DNA from: Endocalyx cinctus
Taxonomy: Eukaryota > Ascomycota > Sordariomycetes > Amphisphaeriales > Apiosporaceae
Reading direction: 5' to 3'
DNA: 64,000 bases
Assembly (NCBI GenBank): GCA_001600455.1
Contig: BCKC01000004.1
Span: 3,336,915 to 3,400,914 of the forward strand
The notes under the pieces were generated by a model. The model was given only the letters and a program-made list of their open reading frames with translations, did not search any database and was not told the origin of the DNA. Of this stretch, positions 24,801-36,679 are shown one piece after another (positions within the stretch are counted from its first letter, which is position 1; every line of letters begins with the position of its first letter). Both the position numbers and the translations under genes were made by a program.

Positions 24801-25274
24801 AGTAGATGCGTTGGGCTGTTGCTGTTGCTGTTGTTGCTGCTGCTGGCTAGCTCCGAGCATCGTGGTTGCCCCTTGAGGTCTGGAAAGACCTAACAACCCA
24901 CCAGACGACTGGGGTTGGGCTGTAGAGGCACCGAATAAGCCACCGGGTCTCGGCTGCTGCGCCTGGTTTTGGGACTGAGAACCGAAAAGACCACCGGATG
25001 CAGCTGTTTGAGGCTGCGCTTGGGGTTGTTGTGCTGTTTGCGACTGTTGCTGTGAACCAAGGAGAGAAGATCCGAAGAGACCACCACCACCACTCTGACC
25101 TTGTGTCGGCTGTTGTTGCTGCTGGCCAAGTCGGTTCATTCCCCCAAGACCTGTGGAGCCTCCGAAGAGAGAAGGTGCTGATGATTGCTGATTGGCATTG
25201 TTATTTGTCGCGTTCGCACCGCCAAATAATCCACCGCCCCCAGCAGACTGTTGGGGTTGGGAGAATAGCGACAT
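21828..25274 (-). CDS. NIC96: Scaffold nucleoporin Nic96/Nup93 with GLFG-rich N-terminus
   Basis: Exons (reverse strand) are 25274-22212 and 22148-21828, giving 1127 aa, longer than yeast Nic96 (839 aa). The 63-nt intron has gtgagt, a CTAAC branch site and tag. Residues 1-170 are low-complexity, with several GGLFG/SLFG motifs and a 10-Gln run (DNA about 24813-24846). Residues from about 175 include a charged helical stretch (LGDLRQRLRKLG, MIADGLERSARDFDNFLEDNV). The long C-terminal part is the all-helical ACE1-type domain (EYIWAIVFYLLRSGHVAEAADYV, SGMFEQAIAYLYTF). The protein anchors the Nsp1 channel complex to the pore's inner ring. The spliced last exon restores the family C-terminus ending SQLRYRFPPHLHEALARAS. 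The extra FG region is the notable departure from yeast. Confidence 0.93.
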
Positions 25275-26420
25275 GGTCGGATATTGTTTACTTTCTTATC
25301 GAGAATTAATTATCTTTTTTAAATCTAAATAATAAGAAAGAAAGAAAAGGGTTTAGATATAATCAATTATCGGTGTTCGACCAGCTCTGAAGTTGGCGAA
25401 AGAGGGCGTCTTGTGAAGATAAACAAAAAGTCGATAAAATTTATTGACAGTATTTTGATACATTGGTAGGTACCTAGCAGGAGCTTTAGCAACCTGCTCT
25501 GCATCTGATTGGGACTTTGTGTCTAAGCTATACCGCTTTTAGCCTTAAGCTTAGCCCAACCTAAGCTGTATCCACTTTTATTCAAGTAAAAAAATAAGCA
25601 AGCTTGCATAACTTTCATATATCGGTGAATAACATTTTGATAATTAAAAGCAACCGACTTCTCAAGTCGGTCTCTCACCGAGGTGTGATATTATCATTCC
25701 AATACTTGTTCTTTTAGACGTGGATGGGCAGTTTATGGAAAAAGAACTTGAGTGAAGCTACCTACTGATTGACTAGCTGGCTGTTATTTCTCTTTACCTA
25801 TCTGGTATAGCAACAGCTCGTAACGTAGGCCAGAAGTACTAATCAAGATCACTATCCCTACCCCTTTTTGGCCTTAAATTCCGATGGGGAGAGAGAGAGG
25901 GAGAGAGAGAAGGAATCTCACCCTCGACCACTATCTACCACGCTACCTCTTTCCCCAGAGAAATCAGTTTGTTATCAGGAACATGCAGCTCTAGTTTGGA
26001 CTCTACTTTGCAAGATACCTATAGAGTTGCTGGCGCGTAAGGAACTTGGAACGCGTCGAGGTACAGTTACCTCAACCCAATTTCACTCACTACGTACATA
26101 CTACTAAATATATCACATTAAAAGTTTGATTCTAAGCAGTTTATCATCGACGGAGGATCTTTTATTAGAATCTACCCCTAGTTCTATTTTAAATGTTTAA
26201 TGAAATGCAGAAAAACAAGGGGAATCGTACCCGGACATCTTCCTACGAAGCCCTCAAGTACGCCCAGCAATAACTCATCGACCACCTCGCTCTTAGGAAA
26301 AAAACGCAAACAAGCAAGCCAGTGAAACCCAGTTATATAATATGTGCACACCCACTACACGTTATGAGACAGGAAAACGTGGGCGTAAAGAGAATAGATC
26401 ATGACACATTACAGTTCCAT
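25275..26420. other. Spacer: NIC96 promoter and FGGY kinase 3' region
   Basis: A/T-rich non-coding DNA with a GA microsatellite near 25886-25911. No gene or RNA is supported. Confidence 0.6.
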
Positions 26421-28420
26421 CTAGCTACCGTACTCCTCAACCCAGTTGACGGTAGCCTTGTCCACCAGCTTGCGGTACTCCTGCTGGGTACGGCACTGCT
26501 CAAGGAATACTTCGTACTTGGCATCCAGAAGCTTCTTCTCGTTCTTGTCAGATCCGGGCTTAACCAGGCGACCCGGCTTGCTCATGCGGTCCATAATGGT
26601 CCACAAGTTCTCGGTTTTACCGTTAGCATCGGCACTTGCAGCCTTCGCTCCGAGCATGGCTGCTCCGTGGACAACCGCCGCGTGTACGTATCGGGGAATA
26701 AGGACCGGCATATCGCACGCCGTAGCAATTAGATCCATGAGCATGTCATTCTGGCACTGGCTGCCGGACATGAAGATCGTCTGGATATTGTGGCCTGATT
26801 TGTTCATGGCCTCGATGATCTGTCGGGTTTGCAAAGCTATGAACTCCATCGTTGCGTAGTAGTATAGCGCGAGACCGTCGACGCTAGAGTCCGAGCTGAG
26901 ACCAATGACGGAACCTTTCATGTGAGGGTCGGCTACCGGTGAACGGTTGCCCCAGAAGTCGCCATAGAAGAAGAAGTGTCGGCCGAGGTATGATACCGTC
27001 GGTGCGCTAGCCTTCTCCGCCAGTTCTCTGAGATGGACGTTGAGATAGTCGTATACATTCAACTGCGTTGCTTCTGCCAAGGGCAGCACGTCTTTGTGTG
27101 CCGGGTGAGTCTCGATGACGTGTCGCAGGAGTTCTCCCGTTGCCGACTGACCACCTTCTGCCAACCAGAAACCGGGAATAAGAACGTCTCGGTAAGGTCC
27201 CCAGACTCCGTTCACGAACACCGGCTTCTCCGACATCGCAAGATGGCAGGTAGACGTACCTGCTACGGCGGCAAGTCGAGTGGAAGCTTGAGCCAAATCG
27301 TTGGCGGGGTGCGTTTCATCGGCGTGACCGTACGCGGTGTCGACCTTAGCTCCAACCGTTCCGATCCAACCAGCATACGCATCAATGACGCCGCTGCCAA
27401 CAGCGATACCCGCGGGCAGACCTAGCTGTCTACCAGCAGTCTCGGATAATGTACCGACGAGGTCTCCGGCACTGAAGTAGTTGCCGTTCTAAAAATTCGT
27501 TAGTAACTCATCTCCCAAGTCTTAAAAGATTTAATTGAGAAATAGGCTCACCACCCCGTCGACTCCTCCCATACGCTTGAAGTTGTCCTTCACCAGGTCA
27601 CCCAATCCAATGGTCTCGTAGAAGTCCTCTTGCCAGCCCTTTACGCTGCCATCGACACCAACCGGTACGTAGCCCTGCTTGCAAACGGTACTGCAGAAGC
27701 TTCGGTTCTCGTTACCGGTAGCTAAATGGGTAAGGGCATCTCCCAGGTCATAGAACTTGCAGCGGTCAAACAGCTCGGGAGGCATGTTGTTTTTCAGCCA
27801 CAGAACCTTGGGGATCTCCATCTCTATACTCATCTTACCACCTACATATCGAAGTAGGTTGTGGTCTGTGTCGTTGATCTTCTTGGTCTCGTCGACGGGA
27901 CGATGGTCGAGCCAAAGGATGACGTTGCGATCGTTACCATCATTCTCGAAGTCGGGTCCTGTGACGGTGACAGGTTCGTCTGTGTCGTGAGAGAAGACGG
28001 CTAAGGAGCAAGTGGCATCGAATCCGATACCTTTGATTAATGCAGTGTCGACGCCGGATTGGTGGATGACACGTTGAACACACTGGCAGATGCAGTGCCA
28101 GATGTCGGTTGTGGATTGTTCCTGTAGTGATTTTTTCCCCTCAAGTATTAGCTCAAACGGCCAGCCTAATTGGACAATTCGAAGATGAAGACGATGATGA
28201 TGAAGAAAAGGATATGATTGCGTGAGGTCTATTTGCTTACATAGTAACCTTGCTGCGGTTGCCAAAGCTTAATTGGCTCCGAAGCTAAAGCTTTAATGTC
28301 TCCAGTCTGGTCGATGAGGCAGGCTCGGGCTGAACCAGTTCCAACATCAATACCGATATAATGTTCCTGTATTTGGGGTAGGTCAACAGCTGTGGTCGAA
28401 TTGGGGTTATAGAATTCCAT
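26421..28420 (-). CDS. FGGY-family carbohydrate kinase (probable D-ribulokinase)
   Basis: Exons (reverse strand) are 28420-28241, 28121-27552 and 27488-26421, giving 605 aa; all introns are in phase 0. The N-terminal ATPase motif [17 protein letters not shown] (about residues 20-36) and the LWLDHRP substrate-loop stretch mark the FGGY fold. The C-terminal lobe has [12 protein letters not shown] and [18 protein letters not shown]. The protein resembles the YDR109C/human FGGY branch, which phosphorylates D-ribulose, more than xylulokinase or glycerol kinase; the substrate is an inference. The reaction would be ATP-dependent sugar phosphorylation in the cytosol, possibly metabolite repair. The ATG at 28420 has a good context (CCAAGATGG) and is preferred over an upstream in-frame non-ATG extension. 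Confidence 0.88.
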
Positions 28421-31065
28421 CTTGGTTGGTATTCGTTCGTGTAAAACGCACAATGTGTTCGATATGAATTACGTTACGAGTACTGGAATTAAAGAAGGAT
28501 GGTTAGAACTGAGGTATAAATTATAAATCTGCGGGTTTTTTTTTGTTTTATCTTCCAAGATGTCTGTCCATTGTGTTTTGTCTTTTGGTTAATGTCACAG
28601 GCGAGTTTTATTAACTGTACTAAGCTGGGCTAAACCACGCATACAGATCCAACACGGACACGGCACGGAGCCAAGGTAGTGTAACATTCAATCACAAACA
28701 AGCCTTATTTTTTATTATGTGTGTTGCCATTAAATGTCATGGTTATTAACTTACTCCATGTTGGGTAAAGCCATGTTGGGCAAGGAGCGACCCCCGAGGT
28801 GTGTTAATGGGGGTGAGCGAGTAAATGAGCGAAGCCCGAGGGATGGCGAGTTTCCCTATAGGTCAAGAAAGTTCGTGGCGTGAGCTTGAAGTTGATCACA
28901 AGGGATTTCCGGATGTGAATAAGCAAGTTTAATTTAATCTTTCTTCTCGCTTCGAATAGCAGAAATGGGAGAGAAGATGGAAGAAAGATTTTTTTTTTCT
29001 CTCTAGTGAACGCTCAGAACCAAGGGACTAGGTAGGACAAAAGAAGTAGGTAGGGTCCAGCTTTAAAAAAAAAGTATCAATCCCACTTTACTTGAAAAAG
29101 TCAATTAAGAAAAACAAACAATAAAAAAATCAATAAAAAGAGAGACAGCTGTTTTGCTGGTTTGAAAGCTCAAAGTTGATGCATGTTCCATATCCACATA
29201 GTGGGGTAGATTTACATTTTTTTGTCCATTGGAACGTCATACACATTTCTTCTATGCTACGCTACTTGACCACTTGTCGTATGGTGAATGTTATGGCTCT
29301 AATATTATACCTTGAATATACCCCGTGGACCCCTCTAGAGCTTCCCCTCCCCACTAACCCACTTCCCCCCTACTTTTTATTCCTTACAACCCCCTATAAA
29401 AAACATGGGGCAGATTTACCTATAAACATTCCGTATACGGAGCCCCACCATGATACTAGTATATGTATATGTATGAGTAGCTATGTGAAATGTAACTGTC
29501 CAAACTCTCCCGCCACCGTGCAGGCAAACAAAACAATTCAATATGAATGAAGCGATTCGTCCCTTCGCCTCTATCATCTTTGGGTATTACTACTTTGTTT
29601 TGTACTGTAGCATTGTAATATATCATAGTGGACATGTTCCCACAGGGTCCGTCGTCTGTTCTAGAATCTTGTACCATGTAGATCAGATCCATAATAAAAA
29701 TCAATTGAGACCCTTGTTTTGCCATTTCTCTTCGGTCTTGTGCGTTTATCACCCTCGATTTATAATTCTCACGATAACATCGGAGTGTTTAGCGGTGAGA
29801 AGTAGTAGCGAGGGAGGTAATGGATAATACCGCATTCGCCTTGATCCTATATCGCATCTTGGAGTGAACACTTGTACTGCATCTCGCCACATACGCATAC
29901 GAGATGCGAATATCTGAATATCTTAACACACCTCTTTTTCTCTTCATCGACCTAGTTCTTGCTTGCTGCTATTCTTAATTCTTATTACCCCGTCGCCGTT
30001 GGGTATTCCCTGCTTTATCGCAGGGTGAATCGCTCTTATATAAACACTACTACCTCGCGCGCGCACCGACTCATCCGAGCCTCTTATCATTACTCAACAC
30101 AGATGCTCAGTAAGCTGTATCATACTTATCCGGTGTGGATCGTCTTCTTGAAATTTGCAACGATCTGCATCCTACATAGAATAGTTACTTCGCCAAATTG
30201 CCCACTACTTACGAACATGACTATCGCCATGACCTACCCTCAATACTAGCAATCACATTATTCCACGAGGGAAGTACGAACTAAGCACCCAAGACAGATA
30301 CTTAGGTTAGTTAGATATTCAGATTTTCGGTTTAGTTATATACGTTATATATATGTAAAGGCCTGCAATTCATATCATACTCGAGATAGCAAAACTCATA
30401 AAAGTAATTGACATTCTCCTCGCTATCATCTATATCAAACCACGGTGCTATGACATGATATTTTCTCTTCTTCACATCCTCAGAGAGCTGAATATGTAAT
30501 GAAAAGAGGTTGTAATTTTCGCCACCTGGAGGCAGTGTAATACCAGGTGACGAAGGACAATGCCCTGAAGAAAAAAAAAATTATAGCTCTGAGTCCTAGA
30601 AGCGTAGCAAGCATAGTTAACTAGATCACCGACAGGATGGGTAAACAATAAGGAAACGTCCCCTCTAAACAATCACTGCCAGACACTCTCTCCACGGCAT
30701 TACAGGTCCAGCCCCAACTAACAGGCCCCGATTGGATGATGGGCCCCTCCACCAAAGACCCGCCACAGACCCGAGATCACCTAAGCCGAGGGGGGGGTCG
30801 CCATAGCGCCCTTCTCACCCCATAAATGGGACTAGCGTCGGATCAAACATGGGAACACTTGAGCTTATCTCTCCGTGTGAAGGAGGTTCAGAGTCTCCAG
30901 GGGATCCCTCGACCCCGGCGGAATGATTCACTCTTTGCGGAGATTATGAACGGCAGCGATCAAAGAAATTTGTGTGCACTTACTAGGAATCCGGGAGCAA
31001 GGTTGCCATGTTGGGTGCCGGTCCGGGAAGATGGCCATTGCTATGTTGTCGCCCATATTGATATC

Positions 31066-31343
31066 CGCTGCCCATCGATTTCATCAATTTAAATTTTTCT
31101 CCCTATCTTTTTCTTCCTCCCATTTCTCCATCACAACCGTGTCGATTTTATTACCATCGAGAATTCGTTGTAGGTCATTGAGATAAGTCGTCGTGAAATG
31201 TCGTCGCTGCCCATTGATTTCATCATTTTAATTTTTTCTCCCTATCTTTTTCTTCCTCCCATTTCTCCATCACAACCTTGTCGATTTTATTACCATTGAG
31301 AGTTCGTTACAAGTCGTCGTTACAAGTCGTCGTGATATGTCGT
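31066..31343. repeat. 139-nt tandem duplication, two copies
   Basis: Copy 1 is about 31066-31204 and copy 2 about 31205-31343. They share a long near-identical core from the CGCTGCCCAT start through the pyrimidine-rich middle (TTTTTCTTCCTCCC) to the GTCGTCGTGA end. Many differences are transitions (for example CATCGA against CATTGA). Short TGTCGTCGTGA units continue to about 31400. Confidence 0.8.
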
Positions 31344-31721
31344 CGTGATGTGTCGTCGTGATGTGTCGAGAGAAGTCGTCGAGAGAAGTCGTCGAGTTCG
31401 AGTCGTGCGAATAATCGTAAGATCATAGTTTCGTCGTCCAAGGGAAGTCGCTGATAAAAAAATGTTAATATGTGAGGCGTGCCGCTCCAGAAATTATCGT
31501 CATCGTGTTAGGATGAAGGGACAAACGTCTTGTGTGAGGATATGCTATGGGGCTGAAGAAATGAGAAGAGGAGAGGGGTGCTCTCTAGGAGGATGAAAGA
31601 GATGGGGATAGTAAAAGATGTAAGGTAATTGATGAGCAAGGGAGGAAAATGAAGAAAAGAATATATGCTAAAGTATATCTTCTTATGGGATGAAGAGAAG
31701 GAGATGTGTGCAATTACCGAA

Positions 31722-31800
31722 GTACTTAAGTATCTAGGTAGGCAGGTGCCTGCATTGTTGTGCACCTACCTAAAGTACCCAAGTACTAAAGTATATACTT
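31722..31800. repeat. Imperfect inverted repeat of AAGTACTTAAGTA/TAGGTAGG words
   Basis: The left arm contains AAGTACTTAAGTATCTAGG and then TAGGCAGGTGC. The right arm contains GCACCTACCTAAAGTAC and then CAAGTACT. The loop is about 10 nt. It resembles a decayed palindromic element. No target duplication could be established. Confidence 0.5.
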
Positions 31801-32215
31801 GAAGAGAGGAAGGAAGGAAGGAAAGTGGGAAGTAAGAAAAGAGGGAAAGTGGAAAGAAAAGAGGGAAGGTAGGTAGGTGGTCAAGAAAAAAAAAATCGAG
31901 TGGATGATGAATATGATAGAGTGCAATTGAAAAGAAGCAAGATAGTTGCATATAGATAGATGGATCTAAGTAGTAATGATGATAGGGTGGGAATGAGGAT
32001 GAGCTGGTGGTGGTGGTGGTGGAGGAGGAGCAGGAGCAGGAGGAAGAATAAGAATATGAAGAAGATGATGGTGATAATAATGATAATGAAGAAGAAGAAC
32101 AAAAAGATAATGAAGAAGAAGAAGAAGAAGAAGAAGATGATGATGATGAAGATGACGAAGAAGAAGAAGAAGATGATGATGATGAAGAAGATGAAGGATA
32201 ATAATAATAAAAGAA
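31801..32215. repeat. Purine tract (GGAA, GAAGAA and GATGAT units)
   Basis: More than 400 bases with strong purine excess on the + strand. GGAAGGAAGGAA-type units lie at the left and GAAGAAGAA/GATGATGAT units at the right (about 32040-32200). The frames it opens encode runs of K, M, D and E or, on the other strand, F, L and I. They are composition artefacts, not genes. Confidence 0.8.
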
Positions 32216-34154
32216 AACAACCTTGGAACTTACTAGAATGAATCATATCGGAATACCATGTTGTCGAAGTGTTGATTGATATGAATCCTGGTCGAATATG
32301 TTCGAGTTGTTGTTGTTGAAGTATATATGTGTGTGAAGAAAGGAAGAGGGGGGGAGAGAGAAGAGAGAAGAGAAGTGGGAGGGAAGGGCTATATTTATAG
32401 TCGAGAAATCTCGAAGGCTGATTGCGAGAGATGCGAAATCTGTAAATGTCAGAGGAAGGTACGTATTAATAAAAAAAAGAATCAGATAATAACATAAAAT
32501 AAAGTATTGTTGAAATCACACAATCAATATTACTGATCTAAGTGAGGGAAGGAAGGAGGCAGGTACGGATCGGAAATGATTGATCCTCGGGATCATAGTA
32601 TAATAACCATAATCAAAAGGAAGGTACGATAATATCACCTAGCTAAATCATTAGGACAGTAGGCAGTTACTTGTACTTAAGTACCAGATACGAAATCACA
32701 CACTTGATATACCCCCCTTTTCATACGCAGGTAAGTGATTTCGATCTAGGCAAGAGCGGAAAATACTGTGGTTTTTTCTTAGATCACGATAGGAAAAGAA
32801 CATTATGCATTTGATATTTACATGTACCTAAGTACCTACTTGATCTGGTCGAATCACCATATAACCATAAGAATCATGTATCCGCATCGAATCAGTGAAG
32901 CACTTGTAGACATACCCCTTTACTCTTGCTGATTGATACCTTCCTTGCCTACCTGTAGTGTACGAAATTAGACTCCTCTAGAAGCATCTTCTATTCTCGT
33001 ACCCCAAGTGATTATACCGCTCTGGCCAGATAGGAAAATAGAAATAACAATTCAAGGTAGTGTACACGGAGAGATACATTCAGGAGACGATGAGAGGTAC
33101 ATACCTTCCTAGTGGAATGCCTCTGAAGCCTAGCTTTCACTTTCCATACACCCCTCAATATATAGAATCATTAATAAAGCATCCTACAATCCCCAAGGCA
33201 GAGAATTTACGCATATGATGTCTATCGTGAAACTAAAGTGACATGCCTGATCCTGCTCAACCTTGTAAATTGCAGTATCGAGGCCCTGATACCTTTTCTG
33301 GTTCACACTATTATGGTCTTCCTGACTGCCTGTTCATTGTTGAGCCGAGCTGTTAGGTAGATATGAATTTCCAAAAGCTGAATGATAATGACATTGATTC
33401 TCGCCCTCCCATTTCTATGTGAAAGGAGCGACGTAGTTAAACTGGATTCACGTGACCAATACCCCTGACAATATTCAACAACAACCTTGAAACAACACTT
33501 TTGTACACAAGAGGCGACAATATCCAGTCCCTCGACGAGAAGAAATCTGCACGGTCAAGTAGCTACGTAGATATACACGCGTAGTACTCAAAGACACAGC
33601 AGCATAATAATTACCCCAAATACCTAAACACACATAAATTACAGCCCCGTTCTTAGGTAGGATCAATTCACACCATACTTCAAGAAAAAAAGAAAAAGTA
33701 CGAAAAAAAAAAACAGCCATATTATTGCGACACTCTAACCTAGTGGGTATGTAGAAAGTGCAAAGAAACATTTTATCGGGTATATAATATGAAGGGATCA
33801 TCAAATCATATACGGGGACCATCTCAAATCAACAAAAACTCTCAACTCCTCCCTCTACCGCCAAAACAAAACAAAAGACTTCTATTATTATATGCTCTTC
33901 TTCCTCCCTTCCCCCCCATCTGCTGCGTGTTGAAAAAAAAAAAAAAAAGAAACACGAAGAAATATGTCCCCCGTGGTTGAATGGTTATTTGATATCATAC
34001 CACCATGTATTAAAAGTCAAGTCGTGTCGTTCGTCCTCATGATCATTCGTCGTCAAATTTTGGTTGTCTAGTTAGAACCGTTTGTTCTTCTCTTGTAGAA
34101 CTCACTTTGTTACTTCTCCGTAATTTGGAATCGCCCTGGTCGTCGTCTAGTCCT

Positions 34155-36679
34155 CTAATTGCTGCCCCCTCCCTCGTTCTCGATAAGTATCACAACTGTC
34201 AAGGTTGCTGCGTAAGCTTCTCGAATGGCACATGCCATACTATGTGAAAAGAACGTATTAGCAAGAACCATAAAGAGTACCATAGTAAGAGAGGAAATGA
34301 TTAAAAAGAAAAAGGTTAAGTAATACTCACCAAGTCTTCCTCATATCCGCCACCACGGCATTCAGACCCCAGTGAGCGCACCAAGCCCTTACCAGGACCT
34401 CGTTATCAGGCACCCCAAACGCCTCAACGACAAGAACTTTTTCTTCATCGTCGCTGTGATCCATCGGCGGCCGCGGCTGCTGCGATTTACTGATACTAAG
34501 CGGTGTCGATCCGTCGCTGAACTCGTACGTGCTGCCGCCAACCGGTCTACCCCAGTCGTGAATCTTGGTCACCTCGTCTGCTTTGACACACTGGAACACG
34601 TAGTCGAAGAACAAGGGATGAGGGCCGTCCGAGCAGGGCCAGGCGTTGATGAAGGAGACGTCGTGGGTCAGCCTGAGAGGCCAAGACTGCCCGTCTATGG
34701 CGAACTGGATAGACACGTCGTACCATCTAGGGCCAGAGTCTTGTCTCCTAGTGTCGATTTCAGTCAAGTTTAGCAGTTCTACCCGCACGGTATCGATAAT
34801 GTCGTCGCTATCCGGCGTAAGCAGCTCGTATTCTTTTACGGGATAGACTTCGGCTGTTGGGCCTAGGGGATCGGATCTGTCACTCATAGAAGTCACGTCC
34901 TCTGGCGTTATAACCTGGCGTGGCTTTCTCGAGCGGACGCGGGCAATCTGCGAGCGTTCTAAGTTCGCCGTTGGTCTCGCCGGTCCAATCCAACCAGCTG
35001 CCTCGAGACAGGTGGGGCCGAGAACTTTGCCAACAATGCATGTCGAGGTCCAATACGTGTAGCTATTGCGGTATTGAAAGCCACAGTGGGGGTGGAGATG
35101 TGTGAGTAAAGCGAGATCGTCAGTAGCCTTGTCAGGGTCGATGTCTATTAAACTGTTCATCATCAAGAACGGAAACGTGGGCTACAGAAAAATCAGTACC
35201 AAGTAACATTATCCTACGCTGAAAGAGGTGAAGTGATGCAATTCAGAAACATGGTGACGGGTGAAGAAAACAAGGATTTAACCCAGCATCTAAAGGATCG
35301 CCGACTTACCCCTGGAAGTACGAGACCGCTGAAAAAGGCCATGGCGTGGGAGCTGATCGCGGATAGACTAGCGTCCGCATCCCTCTGCCTCAGCGTGTCT
35401 AAGGTCTCGTTCAGATTCGGCCACTTCATCATCTGCGCAAATCTCTTCAGCATCTTGGCCTGCCGCTTCCGTAGTTTGAACCGCAGCTGGGTATCGTCCG
35501 GCGTGCTGCCGTAATCTTCGATACGGACGTATTCGCGCCACCGCCGCGCGAGTGCGAGGTTCCACTGGATCCTGGGCGGTATGTGACCCATCAACCGTTC
35601 CTTGGCGCTATCTATGTGATGTCTCGAATTTATGCGAAGGTCTAGTTCTAAGCTGAGGAGAAGCTGGTAAAAGAACTTCTTGTACTGTTGGTCATTCGCG
35701 CTACTGGTATCAAAGATGAATTTGGTAACCACCTGGTTCTTGGGGGTGGAAAAGTCGACCCAGTCCGGACTCGAGAGGCAGAGGACGAGGTCCGTAATCT
35801 GCTGCTCCATTTGCCTGTGCGGATTTAGCAATTTATCGGGATCCTTCAGGAAGCGTCTGTATAGCCGGTATCGCTGCTCCTCGTCGTCTTCCAAGCCGGA
35901 CTCGAGGTTCTTGATACGGCGAAAAATCTGTTCCAGCTCGATTTCTCTCGGAGCCATGCCGGGATCTCGCAACGCTATGATCGGGGGTATCGCGCTAAAC
36001 CGAGTCGCCCAATAGTTGAGAGTGACGGTACCGGGCCTACTCCCGATGCCGCACGCCAAGCTCGGTTGCTCGAGAGTTTCCCAAGGGTAGGTAGGTAATA
36101 CGGAGCCTTTTATTCTCAGGGTACTTAGCTGCATCATGGCGTTATGCAGATTCACAGCGTCATGGCCATCACCCTGATTTCCGGCTGTTGTGGCGTATAG
36201 CCCATAATAGTTTTCGGAAGCATGGGGGATCGGACGTTTATGACCCTTATGCACCGGGGCGCCTCTGCAGATAAGTTCCATTGCTTGATTAAGCGGTAAT
36301 TCTTCTTCATTAGAGATACCGGAAGGTGGCCACTCGGTCAAGGGAGCCGGCTCATAGGTATGGCCGTTGGCTTGCTGTCTGCCTTTACCCTTGACATCGG
36401 GAGGGGCAGGTCGTCTTGGCCTACGACGAAGAGGGCCGAGAGTAGTTGCGACTGGATCATCGAATCTTATTCGAGAGGGAGTACTACTCTCATTGTGGTA
36501 ATCATCATCGTCATCATAACTACCATAACCTCTTGGACGAATTTTGTCCTTGATCAATTAAGTAAGCAGAAGTGATTGCGAAGTTTCCAAGACGTACTTA
36601 CTAATTTTTCTCCCCTGTCAGTTTTACTTAAACTACGCAATAAACCGAGAAAGCCCTTCTTCTTCTTTGGTTCAGTCAT
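34155..36679 (-). CDS. Uncharacterised fungal protein (750 aa)
   Basis: Exons (reverse strand) are 36679-36602, 36548-35310, 35181-34331 and 34239-34155, giving 750 aa with exact phase closure. I do not recognise a named domain. The first 26 residues are basic (EPKKKKGFLGLLRSLSK). Residues 27-95 look disordered, with an acidic DDDDDY patch and an RRRPRRP patch. From about 150 on the protein looks folded, with charged helices (EIELEQIFRRIKNLESGLEDDEEQRYRLYRRF; RQAKMLKRFAQMMKW). Exons 2 and 3 join inside a hydrophobic-then-acidic stretch (AFFSGLVLPG / PTFPFLMMNSLIDIDPD) that looks like the family's most conserved site. A Cys-containing segment (THLHPHCGFQY, TSTCIVGKVLGPTCLEAAGWIGPA) follows. 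The last exon is short and its assignment (TTG-gtgagt to tag-TATGGC) is less certain. Cytosolic or membrane-adjacent location cannot be decided. Confidence 0.75.

Larger units (their letters stand above)
28421..34154. other. Gene-free interval of 5.7 kb with repeats
   Basis: Lies between the FGGY kinase promoter and the 3' end of the uncharacterised gene. ORFs are short and non-homologous in appearance. It contains a 15-nt direct repeat (28756-28785), a GC-richer island (about 30690-31065), a 139-nt tandem duplication (31066-31343), a TCGTCG-rich patch (to about 31430), an imperfect inverted repeat (about 31722-31800) and a long purine tract (31801-32215). The remainder is A/T-rich. Decayed mobile DNA is a possible reading, but no transposase or terminal repeats are visible. 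Confidence 0.65.

Noticed and set aside
31960..32246. ORFs in the purine tract (K/M-rich or F/I/L-rich products)
   Set aside because: They are caused only by GAA/GAT repeats; the products are low complexity on both strands.
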